Assembly: GCF_014645815.1 (NCBI RefSeq)
Contig: NZ_BMML01000007.1
Location: forward strand, 248,001 to 312,000
Direction: 5' to 3'
Length of the DNA: 64,000 bases
DNA from: Streptomyces fuscichromogenes
GTDB taxonomy: Bacteria; Actinomycetota; Actinomycetes; Streptomycetales; Streptomycetaceae
The position numbers and the translations under genes are program-made. This document shows positions 33,505 to 42,911 of this stretch, piece by piece. Below the pieces are notes generated by a model that was not told the DNA's origin, did no database searches, and worked only from the letters and a program-made list of their open reading frames with translations. How positions within the stretch are numbered: the first letter of the stretch is position 1; each line of letters begins with the position of its first letter.

Positions 33505-34533
33505 TTAGTCGGCGAGCAGACCCAGCCGCACCAGACTGCGGGCACTGGCGACCACGCTCTCCTCGTTCGGGCGCGGTGCCCAGCCCAGCTGCTCGCGGGC
33601 CTTGGCGTTGTCGGCCCGGCGGACCACGCCCAGCTGCGGCACCGTCTCGCGCAGCCGGGGGCTGACCGTGGACAGCAGCCGCAGCAGCCAGGCGGGGGCC
33701 GTCCGGGTGGGGGCCTTCGCGGCCTCTTCGCCCAGCCGGGAGCGCAGGGCGAGCGCGATCTGCCCGAAGGAGACCGGCTCGCCTGCCAGTGCCAGGTAGC
33801 GCTGTCCGGCGGCGGCCGGCGAGGTCATCGCCTTGATGTGCAGGTCGGCGACGTCCCGCACGTCGACGGTGTTGGTCCAGATCGGGGGCGCGGCGCGCAT
33901 GGCGCCGGTGAGCATCGCGTGGATGATGCGGATCGAGCCGGAGTAGTCGGATCCGAGTACCGGACCGAAGATCCCGACCGGGTTGATCGTGGTGAGTTCC
34001 AGACCGTTGCCCTCGGCGGCGACGAAATCCCACGCGGCGCGTTCGGCAACGGCCTTCGACTTGACGTAGGGGGTCACGCCGGGTCCGTGAAGGTTCGTCC
34101 AGTCGGCTTCCGTGAAGGCCCGGTCGGTGGGGCCGTGGCCGTAGCCGACCGCGCCGAACGAGGATGTCAGGACCACCCTCCTGACGTCGGCGTCCCGCGC
34201 GGCCCGCAGCACCCGCAGGGCACCGTCGCGGGCCGGGACGATCAGTTCGTTCTCCTCCTTGGGACGGGAGGCGGGGAACGGCGAGGCGATGTGCAGAACA
34301 TAGTCGGCCCCTGCTGCGGCCCGGTCCCAGCCGGCGTCGCAGGCCAGGTCCGCCTCGACGTAGGAGACCCCCTCCCGCCCCGGTGCCCCGGCCGCGGCGA
34401 GCATCTTCTCGACGTCGGGTCGCCGCTTCGGCGAGCGCAGCGTGGTCGTGACCTGGTGCCCCGACGCCAGGAGCCGTGCGATCGTGTGGGCGCCCAGGAA
34501 GCCGGTCCCACCGGTGACGAGTACGTGTGCCAT
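33505..34533 (-). CDS. NAD-dependent epimerase/aldehyde reductase (extended SDR)
   Basis: Extended SDR of 342 aa like dihydroflavonol reductases and methylglyoxal/aldehyde reductases. It has VLVTGGTGFLGAHTIARLL at residues 4-22, the catalytic Ser in VLTSSFGAVGY, and YVKSK as the YxxxK motif. ATG 34533 gives the standard N-terminus; the frame upstream is not protein-like. Substrate unknown. It is followed directly by the XRE regulator. Confidence 0.85.
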   Translation of the reverse strand: MAHVLVTGGTGFLGAHTIARLLASGHQVTTTLRSPKRRPDVEKMLAAAGAPGREGVSYVEADLACDAGWDRAAAGADYVLHIASPFPASRPKEENELIVPARDGALRVLRAARDADVRRVVLTSSFGAVGYGHGPTDRAFTEADWTNLHGPGVTPYVKSKAVAERAAWDFVAAEGNGLELTTINPVGIFGPVLGSDYSGSIRIIHAMLTGAMRAAPPIWTNTVDVRDVADLHIKAMTSPAAAGQRYLALAGEPVSFGQIALALRSRLGEEAAKAPTRTAPAWLLRLLSTVSPRLRETVPQLGVVRRADNAKAREQLGWAPRPNEESVVASARSLVRLGLLAD

Positions 34534-34635
34534 GACGCCAGGATCACCGTGCGCGACCGCTCGGTTCCAGATCCTGCTGTTACTGGTACCCACAGGGACA
34601 GGCATGACGGCCGTGCCGTGGTCACCTGGGTGGTC

Positions 34636-34842
34636 TCAGGGGGACCCGTGGTCTTCTCCGGCGTCCCTCTCACCCCGTTTCTCGGCTGTCGTGGACTCGT
34701 CGGAGAGTTCGCGCATACGGCGGTGGACGGCTTCCCGCAGGCTTTCTCCGCCGGGCCCGGTCGCACCGGAGGCGAGCCGGTCGACGAGCTCCTGCAATTC
34801 GTCCGCGCGGTTTTCTTCGCCGTGCTTGTCATCGGTTCCCAT
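34636..34842 (-). CDS. Small acidic hypothetical protein
   Basis: A 68-aa protein from ATG 34842 (GGAGGG five bases upstream), rich in Glu, Asp and Arg, with one predicted amphipathic helix (ADELQELVDRLASG). No domain is recognised. A longer start at 34887 exists without a better ribosome-binding site. It may be coupled to the hypothetical gene upstream. Confidence 0.5.
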   Translation of the reverse strand: MGTDDKHGEENRADELQELVDRLASGATGPGGESLREAVHRRMRELSDESTTAEKRGERDAGEDHGSP

Positions 34843-34891
34843 GACGCCCTCCGTTCCGGCCGGGCTGGTGCGGGTGCCGCTGTCCATTGTC

Positions 34892-35761
34892 CTACTCGCC
34901 GTCTTCCCAGGTGCCCTCGACGACGGGCTGGGACACCAGCTCCTCGATCCGCTCGTTCCATCGGTCGGCCCGGGCGGCGGTGGTCTCCTTCACCGCCGCG
35001 GTCAGGGTGCGGGCGGCGGCGAAACGGGCCGACTGCGGGCCGCCGGCGGCGATGCGCGCGATGGTTCCGGTGCGGGAGTCGACGGCCGAGCGCAGGCTGC
35101 CAGCGCAGGCGGTCAGGCGTCCGAGGTTGCGGAACTCGGGTTCCTGGGTGTCGAACCAGACCTGCTGCCACCAGTTGTCGGTGACCGGGTCGTGCCACGT
35201 GATGTAACCGCCGGGGAGGATCTTGCGCGGGCCGTCCAGGGCGCCGGTGAAGCTGTAGCGCACCCCGGCGGCGGTGACCGGGTCGTAGAAGTGCGGGGTG
35301 AAGAAGTCCGACATCAGCAGGCCGTTGACGGTGTAGCCGTGCTCCGCGGATTCGGAGGGGTCGGAGACCTCGACGAGGAACTCCACGACGCCCTGGCCCG
35401 GTTTGACGGACTGTCCCGCGACCAGTCGGTTGCCGCTCGGATCGGCGAGCATCTCGAGCATTTCATGGCTGGCGGTCAGTGACCAGCTGTCGCTGTACTC
35501 GATCAGGGCCAGCGGCTGCCCGTTCTTGTCGAGATGGACGCCGGCCGCGCCGGCCTGGTGGATGTCGTCCTTGACGACCATCGGCCAGTAGCCGGGTGGA
35601 ACGTCGTGGAGCGTGTCGAAGGCGTCGACGGTGGCCTGGACGTTCCAGATGGGGGCGAAGTCGCGCAGGGCCTGTTTCTGGAGGGCCGCGGCCACCCGGG
35701 TCAGCTGGGACGGGTTGATGTGCCTGGTCTGGGACACCAGGGCGAGGTTGATGACGAGCAT
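34892..35761 (-). CDS. Hypothetical protein with HExxE motif
   Basis: A 289-aa protein from ATG 35761 (AGGAA upstream). It begins INLALVSQTRHINPSQLTRV and contains WSLTASHEMLEMLADPSGN, an HExxE motif like that in some metal-dependent proteins, followed by FLVEVSDPSE and a Trp-rich segment near GYITWHDPVTDNWWQQVWFD. The C-terminal 60 residues are helical. No signal peptide is seen, so it is probably cytoplasmic. The family is not characterised; protease activity is only a possibility. Confidence 0.6.
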   Translation of the reverse strand: MLVINLALVSQTRHINPSQLTRVAAALQKQALRDFAPIWNVQATVDAFDTLHDVPPGYWPMVVKDDIHQAGAAGVHLDKNGQPLALIEYSDSWSLTASHEMLEMLADPSGNRLVAGQSVKPGQGVVEFLVEVSDPSESAEHGYTVNGLLMSDFFTPHFYDPVTAAGVRYSFTGALDGPRKILPGGYITWHDPVTDNWWQQVWFDTQEPEFRNLGRLTACAGSLRSAVDSRTGTIARIAAGGPQSARFAAARTLTAAVKETTAARADRWNERIEELVSQPVVEGTWEDGE

Positions 35762-35975
35762 GGTGTGGTTCCTGTTCTGCGGGACCGGTGCGTGCGGCGT
35801 CCGGCGTCCCCTCGCCCAGCCGCTGCCGAGGTCTGTTGACCGGCGAGAGCCACCTAACAGCCAGAATGGCGCCAAGTCACTTAATGATTACTGTGCGTCA
35901 TCGGCATTCACTCGCATGGAGCCGAGCATCCCGGGCGGGAGCCGGACGCCGCAGCCCTGACGGCATACGGGTTCG

Positions 35976-35988
35976 CGAAAGTGTTTCG
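35976..35988. promoter_or_regulatory. Operator CGAAA-GTG-TTTCG (copy 1)
   Basis: Perfect 5-bp half sites around three bases, 164 bp upstream of the binding-protein gene. The same element occurs at 36077 and 45210. It resembles the CGAA-N2-TTCG site described for the xylobiose regulator BxlR. Confidence 0.65.
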
Positions 35989-36076
35989 TAACCGAGGAAT
36001 TTCCCCTCCTTGTCCCCGCCGTGAATTCCGTGTCAGTGTCCCGGTCCAGCAGGCAGCCGTCCGCGGTGATGACGTC

Positions 36077-36089
36077 CGAAAGCTTTTCG
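36077..36089. promoter_or_regulatory. Operator CGAAA-GCT-TTTCG (copy 2)
   Basis: Second copy of the palindrome, 63 bp upstream of the binding-protein start and likely overlapping the promoter. Confidence 0.7.
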
Positions 36090-36151
36090 CACCAGACGCC
36101 CATCTGCCTGGCGCGTGAGATAGGCATGCCGAGAGAAGAGAGAGGCAGATT

Positions 36152-37495
36152 ATGCGCGGATTTCCGGGACCTGGAATGAGCGGAGAGAGCGGTGCGGGCA
36201 TTTCGGGAGGGCGGCGTGGGATCGGTGTCGCGATCGCCGTTGCGGCCGTCATGTCCCTTGCCGCGTGCGGGACTTCGGGGCCGGCGGGTTCGTCCTCGGG
36301 TTCGTCGTCGAAGGGCCTGACGATGTGGGCGCTCAACGACCAGACGATCCTCAAGGAGTCCGTGGACGCCTACAACAAGGACCACCCGGACCAGAAGATC
36401 ACCCTGCGGATGTTCGCCAACGACGACTACAAGCAGAAGCTGCGCGTGGCCTTCGGCGCGAACCAGGCCCCCGACCTCTTCTTCAACTGGGGCGGCGGCG
36501 CGCTGGACGACTATGTGAAGGCGGGCAAGGTGAAGGCCGTCACCGACGCCCAGGTGGACCTGCTGCGGTTCACGCCCAGCGTGCTGAAGAGCGCCACCTT
36601 CGACGGCGAGACCTACGGTGTCCCGGCGAACGGTCTCGCACCCGTCGTCCTCTACTACAACAAGAAGGTCCTCAAGGACGCGGGCGTCGAGCCGCCGAAG
36701 ACGTACGCCGGCCTGCTCGCGGCGGTGAAGAAGCTGAAGGGCGACGGCGTCATCCCGATATCCCTCGCCGCGAACTCGAAGTGGCCGACGCTGATGTACC
36801 TGGAATACCTCCTGGACCGCGTCGGCGGATCCGACGTGTTCGACCGGATCGCCGGCGGTGACCCTTCCGGCTGGAAGGACCCGGCGGTCACCGGGGCCGC
36901 CACCCGCCTCCAGGAACTCGCCGGGGCCGGTGCCTTCGGCGACAACGCCTCCTCCGTCAACTACGACCAGGGCGCCTCCACCGCGCTGCTCTACACCGGC
37001 AAGGCCGGCATGGAGCTGATGGGCACCTGGGAGTACGCCAACCTGGTCAAGGCGGCACCGGACTTCGCGAAGAAGAACCTCGGCTACGTCGCCTTCCCGT
37101 CCCTGTCCGGCGGCAAGGGCGACCCGAAGGACATCGTCGGCAACCCGTCCAACTTCCTGTCGCTGAACGCGGCGAGCAAGAACAAGTCCGCTGCGCTGAC
37201 GTACCTGAAGGACTACGTCATGAACGGCGACCAGGTCGACGCCTACCTCGCGGCCGGCAGCGTGCCGCCGGTCAACGGGCTCGACTCGAAGCTGGCGGCC
37301 GTGAAGTCGGACGACAAGTCGTGGCTGGCCTTCGTCTACAAGCTGGTCCAGGACTCCCCGAACTTCCAGCTCTCCTGGGACCAGGCGCTGCCCTCGGACC
37401 AGGCCGACCCGCTGCTGACGAACGTCGACAAGTCGTTCCTGCGGCAGATCAAGCCCGAGGAGTTCGGCGCGAACATGTACAAGGCGGCGCAGTAA
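36152..37495 (+). CDS. Oligosaccharide ABC transporter substrate-binding lipoprotein
   Basis: Extracellular solute-binding protein (family 1, MalE-like) of 447 aa with lipobox SLAACG near residue 39. Typical marks are MWALNDQTILKESVDAYN, PDLFFNWGGGALDDYVKAG and GVPANGLAPVVLYYNKKVL. ATG 36152 follows AGAGAGG. It is the first gene of an operon with two permeases and a GH3 enzyme, the order of the xylobiose bxlEFGA locus of streptomycetes. The ligand is probably a xylo- or other beta-linked oligosaccharide. The ATPase is not encoded here, presumably the shared MsiK. Confidence 0.85.
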   Translation: MRGFPGPGMSGESGAGISGGRRGIGVAIAVAAVMSLAACGTSGPAGSSSGSSSKGLTMWALNDQTILKESVDAYNKDHPDQKITLRMFANDDYKQKLRVAFGANQAPDLFFNWGGGALDDYVKAGKVKAVTDAQVDLLRFTPSVLKSATFDGETYGVPANGLAPVVLYYNKKVLKDAGVEPPKTYAGLLAAVKKLKGDGVIPISLAANSKWPTLMYLEYLLDRVGGSDVFDRIAGGDPSGWKDPAVTGAATRLQELAGAGAFGDNASSVNYDQGASTALLYTGKAGMELMGTWEYANLVKAAPDFAKKNLGYVAFPSLSGGKGDPKDIVGNPSNFLSLNAASKNKSAALTYLKDYVMNGDQVDAYLAAGSVPPVNGLDSKLAAVKSDDKSWLAFVYKLVQDSPNFQLSWDQALPSDQADPLLTNVDKSFLRQIKPEEFGANMYKAAQ

Positions 37496-38445
37496 TGGCC
37501 ACCGTGGTGCGTACGTCACGTCCGGTCGTGTCCCACAGGGCGCGGCCGGGCGCGGCCCGTGGCGGGCGCCGCCGCCGCTTCAGCGGCCTGCTGATGGCCG
37601 CCCCCGCCCTGCTGCTGTTCGGCCTGTTCGGCCTGGTTCCGCTGGTCGGCGTGCTGGTGCTCAGCCTGGCCCGCTGGGACGGCCTGGGGTCCGTCGGCTG
37701 GGCCGGCCTCGCCAACTGGACCGGCGTCCTGGGCGACGGCGCCACCTGGCAGGCGCTGTGGCTCACCCTCAAGGTGATGGTGGTGAGCTGGCTGGTGCAG
37801 ACGCCGCTGGCGCTGGCGACGGGGGTCTTCCAGGCTCCCCGGGGACGGCTGCGCGCCCTGTTCGCCGTGCTGTGGTTCCTGCCCCTGCTGCTGTCCGCCG
37901 TGGCGATCGGCCTGACCTGGCAGGCGCTGCTCGACCCGTCGTTCGGGATCGGCGCCACGCCCGGCCTGCACTGGCTGGCCCAGCCCCTGCTGGGCTCGCC
38001 CGATCTCGCCCTCTACACCGTCATCTTCGTGATCGCCTGGCAGTTCACGCCGTTCCACGCGCTGCTCTACCAGGCCGGCATACGGCAGATCCCGGTCTCC
38101 CTCCACGAGGCCGCCGCGATCGACGGCGCCGGACCGGTGACCCGCTTCCTGCGCATCACCCTGCCGCAGCTGAAGTACACCTTCGTCACGTCGAGCACGC
38201 TGATGCTGGTGGGCTCGCTGACCTACTTCGACCTGATCTTCGTCCTCTCCGGAGGCACCGGCGGCCCCGGCACCGCGACCCGTGTGCTGCCGCTGGCCAT
38301 GTACATCACGGGCTTCCAGGCCCACGACATGGGCCGGGCCAGCGCGATCGCCACCCTCCTGGTGGTCTTCGGTCTCGCGCTGTCGCTGCTCACCACCCGC
38401 CTGTCCGGCTTCACCCGGATGGACAGCCAGCAGGAGGGCCTGTGA
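37495..38445 (+). CDS. Sugar ABC transporter permease, MalF type
   Basis: Permease of 316 aa with six predicted helices from about residue 30 and the EAA loop HEAAAIDGAGPVTRFLRITL that contacts the ATPase. ATG 37495 overlaps the upstream TAA (TAATG). It pairs with the next gene. Confidence 0.85.
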   Translation: MATVVRTSRPVVSHRARPGAARGGRRRRFSGLLMAAPALLLFGLFGLVPLVGVLVLSLARWDGLGSVGWAGLANWTGVLGDGATWQALWLTLKVMVVSWLVQTPLALATGVFQAPRGRLRALFAVLWFLPLLLSAVAIGLTWQALLDPSFGIGATPGLHWLAQPLLGSPDLALYTVIFVIAWQFTPFHALLYQAGIRQIPVSLHEAAAIDGAGPVTRFLRITLPQLKYTFVTSSTLMLVGSLTYFDLIFVLSGGTGGPGTATRVLPLAMYITGFQAHDMGRASAIATLLVVFGLALSLLTTRLSGFTRMDSQQEGL

Positions 38446-39299
38446 GCACCGCCACCGCCCCGCGCCGTACCCTCACCGCCGTCACCACCCTGCGCCGTAC
38501 CGTCACCGGCGGTGCAACGTTCGTGTGGACCGCGCTGGTCGTCGTACCCGTCTACTGGCTGGTCGTGACCAGTCTGCGCGGCAGCACCGACTTCACGACC
38601 GCGAGTCCGCTGGCACCTCCCGCCCACCCGACCCTCGACAACTACCGGACCGTCCTCGACGGCGGCTTCACCACCTACCTGCTCAACAGCGTGGTGGTCA
38701 CCGCGGCGGCGGTCGCGATCACCGTGGTCGTCGCCCTGATGGCGGCCTTCTCCATCGTCCGCCACACCAACCGCTGGTCCCGCCTGACCTTCCGCCTCTA
38801 CCTGCTGGGCCTGGCGATCCCGCTCCAGGCGGTGATCATCCCGGTGTACCTGCTGATCATCCGCATGCACATGTACGACAGCCTGCTCGCGATCGTGCTG
38901 CCCTCGGCGGCGTTCGCGCTGCCGGTGACGGTGATGATCCTGGTCAGCTTCCTGCGGGACGTGCCGCGGTCCTTGTTCGAGGCGATGGTCGTCGACGGCG
39001 CCGGCGACTGGCGGATGCTGTTCTCGCTCGCCGCGCCACTGGCCCGGCCCGCGCTGATGACGGTCGCCGTCTACGACGGCCTCCAGGTCTGGAACGGCTT
39101 CCTCTTCCCCCTCATCCTCACCCAGAGCGGCGACAAGGCCGTCCTGCCGCTCGCCCTGACCCTCTTCCGCGGCCAGTTCGGCATCGACGTGCCCGCGACC
39201 ATGGCGGCGGTCGTCCTCTCCACCCTTCCCATGCTGGTCGTGTTCGTCCTCGCCAGACGTCAGCTGGTCGCCGGACTGACCGCCGGATTCTCCAAGTAG
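38442..39299 (+). CDS. Sugar ABC transporter permease, MalG type
   Basis: Permease of 285 aa with six helices and EAA motif FEAMVVDGAGDWRMLFSLAA. GTG 38442 overlaps the previous stop (GTGA). It ends with the usual short tail (GLTAGFSK). It forms the heterodimeric channel with the MalF-type protein. Confidence 0.85.
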   Translation: MSTATAPRRTLTAVTTLRRTVTGGATFVWTALVVVPVYWLVVTSLRGSTDFTTASPLAPPAHPTLDNYRTVLDGGFTTYLLNSVVVTAAAVAITVVVALMAAFSIVRHTNRWSRLTFRLYLLGLAIPLQAVIIPVYLLIIRMHMYDSLLAIVLPSAAFALPVTVMILVSFLRDVPRSLFEAMVVDGAGDWRMLFSLAAPLARPALMTVAVYDGLQVWNGFLFPLILTQSGDKAVLPLALTLFRGQFGIDVPATMAAVVLSTLPMLVVFVLARRQLVAGLTAGFSK

Positions 39300-39386
39300 C
39301 CAACGCCCGCAGGGAGCCGGCCGGGACCACGCAGTCGCCGGCCGCCCTCGGCATGCCCAAGTGACAACCCCCACGAGGAGTCCTGC

Positions 39387-41741
39387 ATGACGACCACCAC
39401 GCCGGACCACGCCGATCTCTCCCCGGCGGACGACGACCGCCCCTGGTCCGACCCCGCCCGCGCGGTCGACGAACGCGTCGAGGCGCTGCTGGCCAGGCTC
39501 ACCCTGGAGGAGAAGATCGCCCAGCTCAGCAGCACCTGGGAGGACGTCGAACCGGCCGGCCCCGAAGTCGCCCCCGGAACCAGCCTGTTCGGGCGCGTCG
39601 GCGACCTCGACGAGACCGCCCGGCACGGCCTCGGCCAGCTCACCCGTCCCTACGGCACCGTCCCCCGCCCCGCCCTGGAACACGCCCGCCTGCTGGCCGA
39701 ACGCCAGCGCCAGATCATGGCGCAGAGCCGCTTCGCCATCCCGGCGATGGCCCACGACGAGTGCCTCACCGGCTTCACCGCCTACGGCGCCACCATCTAC
39801 CCCACCTCCCTGGCCATGGCGGCCACCTTCGACCCCACCCTGATCCGCCGGGTCGGCGCCGCCATCGGCGCCGACATGGCCGCCGCCGGTGTGCACCAGG
39901 GCCTCGCCCCGGTCGTCGACGTCATCCGCGACTACCGCTGGGGGCGCTGCGAGGAGACGTACGGCGAAGACCCCTACCTGGTGGGGGAGATGGGCGAGGC
40001 CTACGTCCTCGGTCTGCAGGGCGCCGGGGTGTACGCCACCCTCAAGCACTTCGCCGGGTACTCCGCCTCGATGGGCGGCCGCAACCACGCCCCGGTCGGC
40101 ATCGGTCACCGGGAGCTCGCCGATGTCATCCTGCCGCCCTTCGAGCGGATCGTCGCCGCCGGAGTGGGTTCGGTCATGAACTCGTACGCCGAGATCGACG
40201 GCGAGGCCCCCGCCGCGAGCCGTCGGCTGCTGACCGGTGTGCTGCGTGACCAGTGGGGTTTCCAGGGCACCGTGGTCTCCGACTACTGGTCGCTGCCGTT
40301 CCTGGTGAGCGCGCACCGGGTGGCCGCCGATCTGCCGGGGGCCGGTGCGCTGGCACTCCACGCCGGCCTGGACGTCGAACTGCCCGACCAGCGCGGCTTC
40401 GGCGCGTCACTGGTCGATGCCGTGCGACGGGGCGAGGCCGACGAGGCCGACGTCGACCGGGCCGTGCGACGGGTGCTCCGGCAGAAGGCCGCCCTCGGGC
40501 TCCTCGACGCCGACCGGGATCCGGAGCCGCCCGCCCTGCGCGAGGGAGTCCTGGACCTGGACAAGCCGGAGAACCGCCGGCTCGCGCACGCGGTGGCCCA
40601 GTCCGGTGCCGTGCTGCTGCACAACACCGGAGGGCTCCCGCTGTCTTCCGCCGGCCGGATCGCGCTGATCGGCCCGTGCGCCGACGACGTCCGCACGATG
40701 TTCGGCTGCTACAGCTTCCCCAACCACGTCCTCTCCGACCGGGACGACCTCGGCAACGGAGTGGAGGCGGTGTCGCTGCGAGCCGCCCTCGCCGATGAAC
40801 TCCCCGGCGTTGAATGGCTGTTCGCACCGGGGTGTCCGATACGGGACGCGGACCGGGACGGCATTCCCGCAGCGGTGGAGGCGAGTCGCGCGGCCGACCT
40901 CACCGTCCTGGTCGTGGGCGACAGGCCCGGCATGTTCGGCATCGGTACCTCGGGCGAGGGCTGTGACGTCGAGGACCTGCGGCTGCCGGGCGTGCAGGAG
41001 GAGCTGGTCGAGGCGGTGCTCGCGACGGGCAGGCCGGTCGTCCTCGTCGTCGTCAGCGGACGCCCGTACGCCGTGGGGCGGTTCACGGCCGGTACGGCGG
41101 CCATGGTGCAGGTCTTCCTGCCGGGCGAGGAAGGGGGCCGGGCGGTCGCCGAACTCCTCTCCGGCAGCGCCAACTTCAGCGGCAGGCTGCCGGTGCAGAT
41201 TCCCGACTCGCCCGCCGGACAGCCGTACACCTACCTGCACCCGCCGTTGGGCGACCGGCAGAGCTGGCTGTCCAACCTGGACCCGAGCCCGGCGTTCCCC
41301 TTCGGGCACGGCCTGTCCTACACCGGGTTCGAGATCCACGCTCTGCGGACGAACCGGCAACACGTGCCCACGGACGGCGAGTTCACGGTCTCCGTGAAGG
41401 TGCGCAACACCGGGGACGTCCCCGGCGCCGAGACCGTCCAGCTGTACTTCACTGATCCCCTCGCCCAGGTCACCCGGCCGGTCCGGGCGCTGCTGGCCTT
41501 CGCCAAGGTGCCGCTGGAGCCCGGCGAGGAGGCGACCGTCCGCTTCGCCGTCCACACCGACCGCCTGGCCTTCACCGGCCTGGACGGCCGACGCGTCGTC
41601 GAGCCCGGCGAGATCCTGCTCCGCGCCGGGTCCTCCAGCGGCGACACCCCGAACGAGGTGAGCGTTCAGCTCGTCGGTGAACAGCGGGACGCGAGCGTCG
41701 TACGGCGGCACGGAGTCCCGGCGGTGGTCGAGCGGGACTGA
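39387..41741 (+). CDS. GH3 beta-glycosidase (beta-xylosidase/beta-glucosidase type)
   Basis: Cytoplasmic family 3 glycosidase of 784 aa without signal peptide, so it cleaves imported oligosaccharides. The N-terminal barrel (about 30-365) has LAPVVDVIRDYRWGRCEETY, LKHFAGYSA and the nucleophile Asp299 in GTVVSDYW. The alpha/beta sandwich (420-640) and the C-terminal Fn3-like domain (665-770; GAETVQLYFTDP) complete the fold. ATG 39387 follows GAGGAG. Length and operon position match the BxlA beta-xylosidases; exact specificity cannot be told. Confidence 0.85.
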   Translation: MTTTTPDHADLSPADDDRPWSDPARAVDERVEALLARLTLEEKIAQLSSTWEDVEPAGPEVAPGTSLFGRVGDLDETARHGLGQLTRPYGTVPRPALEHARLLAERQRQIMAQSRFAIPAMAHDECLTGFTAYGATIYPTSLAMAATFDPTLIRRVGAAIGADMAAAGVHQGLAPVVDVIRDYRWGRCEETYGEDPYLVGEMGEAYVLGLQGAGVYATLKHFAGYSASMGGRNHAPVGIGHRELADVILPPFERIVAAGVGSVMNSYAEIDGEAPAASRRLLTGVLRDQWGFQGTVVSDYWSLPFLVSAHRVAADLPGAGALALHAGLDVELPDQRGFGASLVDAVRRGEADEADVDRAVRRVLRQKAALGLLDADRDPEPPALREGVLDLDKPENRRLAHAVAQSGAVLLHNTGGLPLSSAGRIALIGPCADDVRTMFGCYSFPNHVLSDRDDLGNGVEAVSLRAALADELPGVEWLFAPGCPIRDADRDGIPAAVEASRAADLTVLVVGDRPGMFGIGTSGEGCDVEDLRLPGVQEELVEAVLATGRPVVLVVVSGRPYAVGRFTAGTAAMVQVFLPGEEGGRAVAELLSGSANFSGRLPVQIPDSPAGQPYTYLHPPLGDRQSWLSNLDPSPAFPFGHGLSYTGFEIHALRTNRQHVPTDGEFTVSVKVRNTGDVPGAETVQLYFTDPLAQVTRPVRALLAFAKVPLEPGEEATVRFAVHTDRLAFTGLDGRRVVEPGEILLRAGSSSGDTPNEVSVQLVGEQRDASVVRRHGVPAVVERD

Positions 41742-41761
41742 GGAAAGGCGCACACGGCGCG

Positions 41762-41792
41762 GGCGGGCGGTCTCCTCACGGGACCGCCCGCC
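41762..41792. terminator. Bidirectional terminator between GH3 and LacI genes
   Basis: GGCGGGCGGTC (41762-41772) and GACCGCCCGCC (41782-41792) form a perfect 11-bp stem, 9-nt loop, followed by TTCTC. It separates convergent genes. Confidence 0.8.
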
Positions 41793-41795
41793 TTC

Positions 41796-42827
41796 TCATC
41801 CGCGGGGCGGGGCGGACGTGGAGGCCCGCAGGACCAGCTCCGTGGCCAGTTCGATGCGTGGGGAGGCGGGCGGGCGGCCCTCGGCCACCGACAGCAGCAC
41901 GCGCGTGGCCTCGCGCCCCAGCTCCTCGAACGGCTGGCGCACCGCGCTGAGCGGCGGGGACGCCATCGCCGCCACCAGGGTGTCGTCGAAGGACATCACC
42001 GCCAGTTCGTCCGGTACCCGCAGCCCCAGTTGCCGGGCCGCTTCCAGCACACCGAGCGCCTGGGCGTCACTGGCCGCGAAGACAGCGGTGGGCGGGCGCT
42101 CACCGCGCAGGATCCGGAGGCCGGCCGCGAGCGCCTCGTCGTAGTCGAAGTCGGTCGAACCCACGATCGCCGGGTCGTAGCCGATGCCCGCCTCCTCCAG
42201 CGCCGCCCGGTAGCCGTGCAGCCGAGCCGCGCCGGCCAGGGAGTGCGAGCGCCCCGCGACCATGGCGATCCGGGTGTGGCCGAGGCCCAGGAGGTGCTGG
42301 ACCGCCTCCCTGGCCCCGCTCCAGTTGGTGACCCCGATGCTCGGGATGTCGGCCGACGGCGCGCTCAGCGGGTCCACCAGCACCACCGGCAGCCGCTGCT
42401 CGACGATCCGCCGCTGGTCGTCCTCGGCCAGCATCGAGATCACGATGATCAGCCCGGCCGCGCCGAGCGCCACGCACTCCTCCAGCCACTGGCCGATGGA
42501 CCTGCGGCTCGTGGTCCCGGTCACCACGTCGACGTCGAGCTCACCGGCGGCGTCCACGATCCCGCGGACGACCTCCAGGGTGTACGGGCCCGACAGGTCC
42601 CGGAAGACGGCGATGATCTGCCGGGACGCGGCGGACTCCCGGTCCCAGGAGCGCACGTAGCCGTACTGCACGAGCAGTTCCTCGACCCGGGTCCTGGTCT
42701 TCGCGCCCACGTCACGGCGCCGGTGCACGACCTTGGACACGGTACTGAGCGACACGCCCGCCTCCTGGGCGATGCTCGTCAGCAGCCCGTACTGCGCGTC
42801 CAGCTGTCCCTTGCCCTGAACGGTCAC
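41796..42827 (-). CDS. LacI family transcriptional regulator of the GH3 locus
   Basis: LacI-type repressor of about 343 aa. The HTH is SIAQEAGVSLSTVSKVVHRR with the hinge helix after it, and the periplasmic-binding-like domain includes SIGVTNWSGAREAVQHLLGL and TAVFAASDAQALGVLEAARQ. The start is unclear: GTG 42827 is given, but GAGGAA lies very close to it, and a TTG at 42860 is possible. It converges on the GH3 gene and sits between two units sharing CGAAA-N3-TTTCG sites, so it is their likely regulator. Confidence 0.85.
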   Translation of the reverse strand: MTVQGKGQLDAQYGLLTSIAQEAGVSLSTVSKVVHRRRDVGAKTRTRVEELLVQYGYVRSWDRESAASRQIIAVFRDLSGPYTLEVVRGIVDAAGELDVDVVTGTTSRRSIGQWLEECVALGAAGLIIVISMLAEDDQRRIVEQRLPVVLVDPLSAPSADIPSIGVTNWSGAREAVQHLLGLGHTRIAMVAGRSHSLAGAARLHGYRAALEEAGIGYDPAIVGSTDFDYDEALAAGLRILRGERPPTAVFAASDAQALGVLEAARQLGLRVPDELAVMSFDDTLVAAMASPPLSAVRQPFEELGREATRVLLSVAEGRPPASPRIELATELVLRASTSAPPRG

Positions 42828-42911
42828 TTTCCTCGCTCTCCCGTCGGCGACCTGGCGCAATGCAACAGCAGCGGGCGCCGGCGGACAAGGGTCCGGCGCC
42901 CGCTGATGCGA

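Larger units (their letters stand above)
35762..36151. other. Divergent regulatory region with two LacI-type operators
   Basis: These 390 bp separate the hypothetical gene from the sugar-binding protein gene. Two copies of CGAAA-N3-TTTCG (35976-35988 and 36077-36089) lie 101 bp apart, a spacing of about ten helical turns. No gene is visible. Confidence 0.6.
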
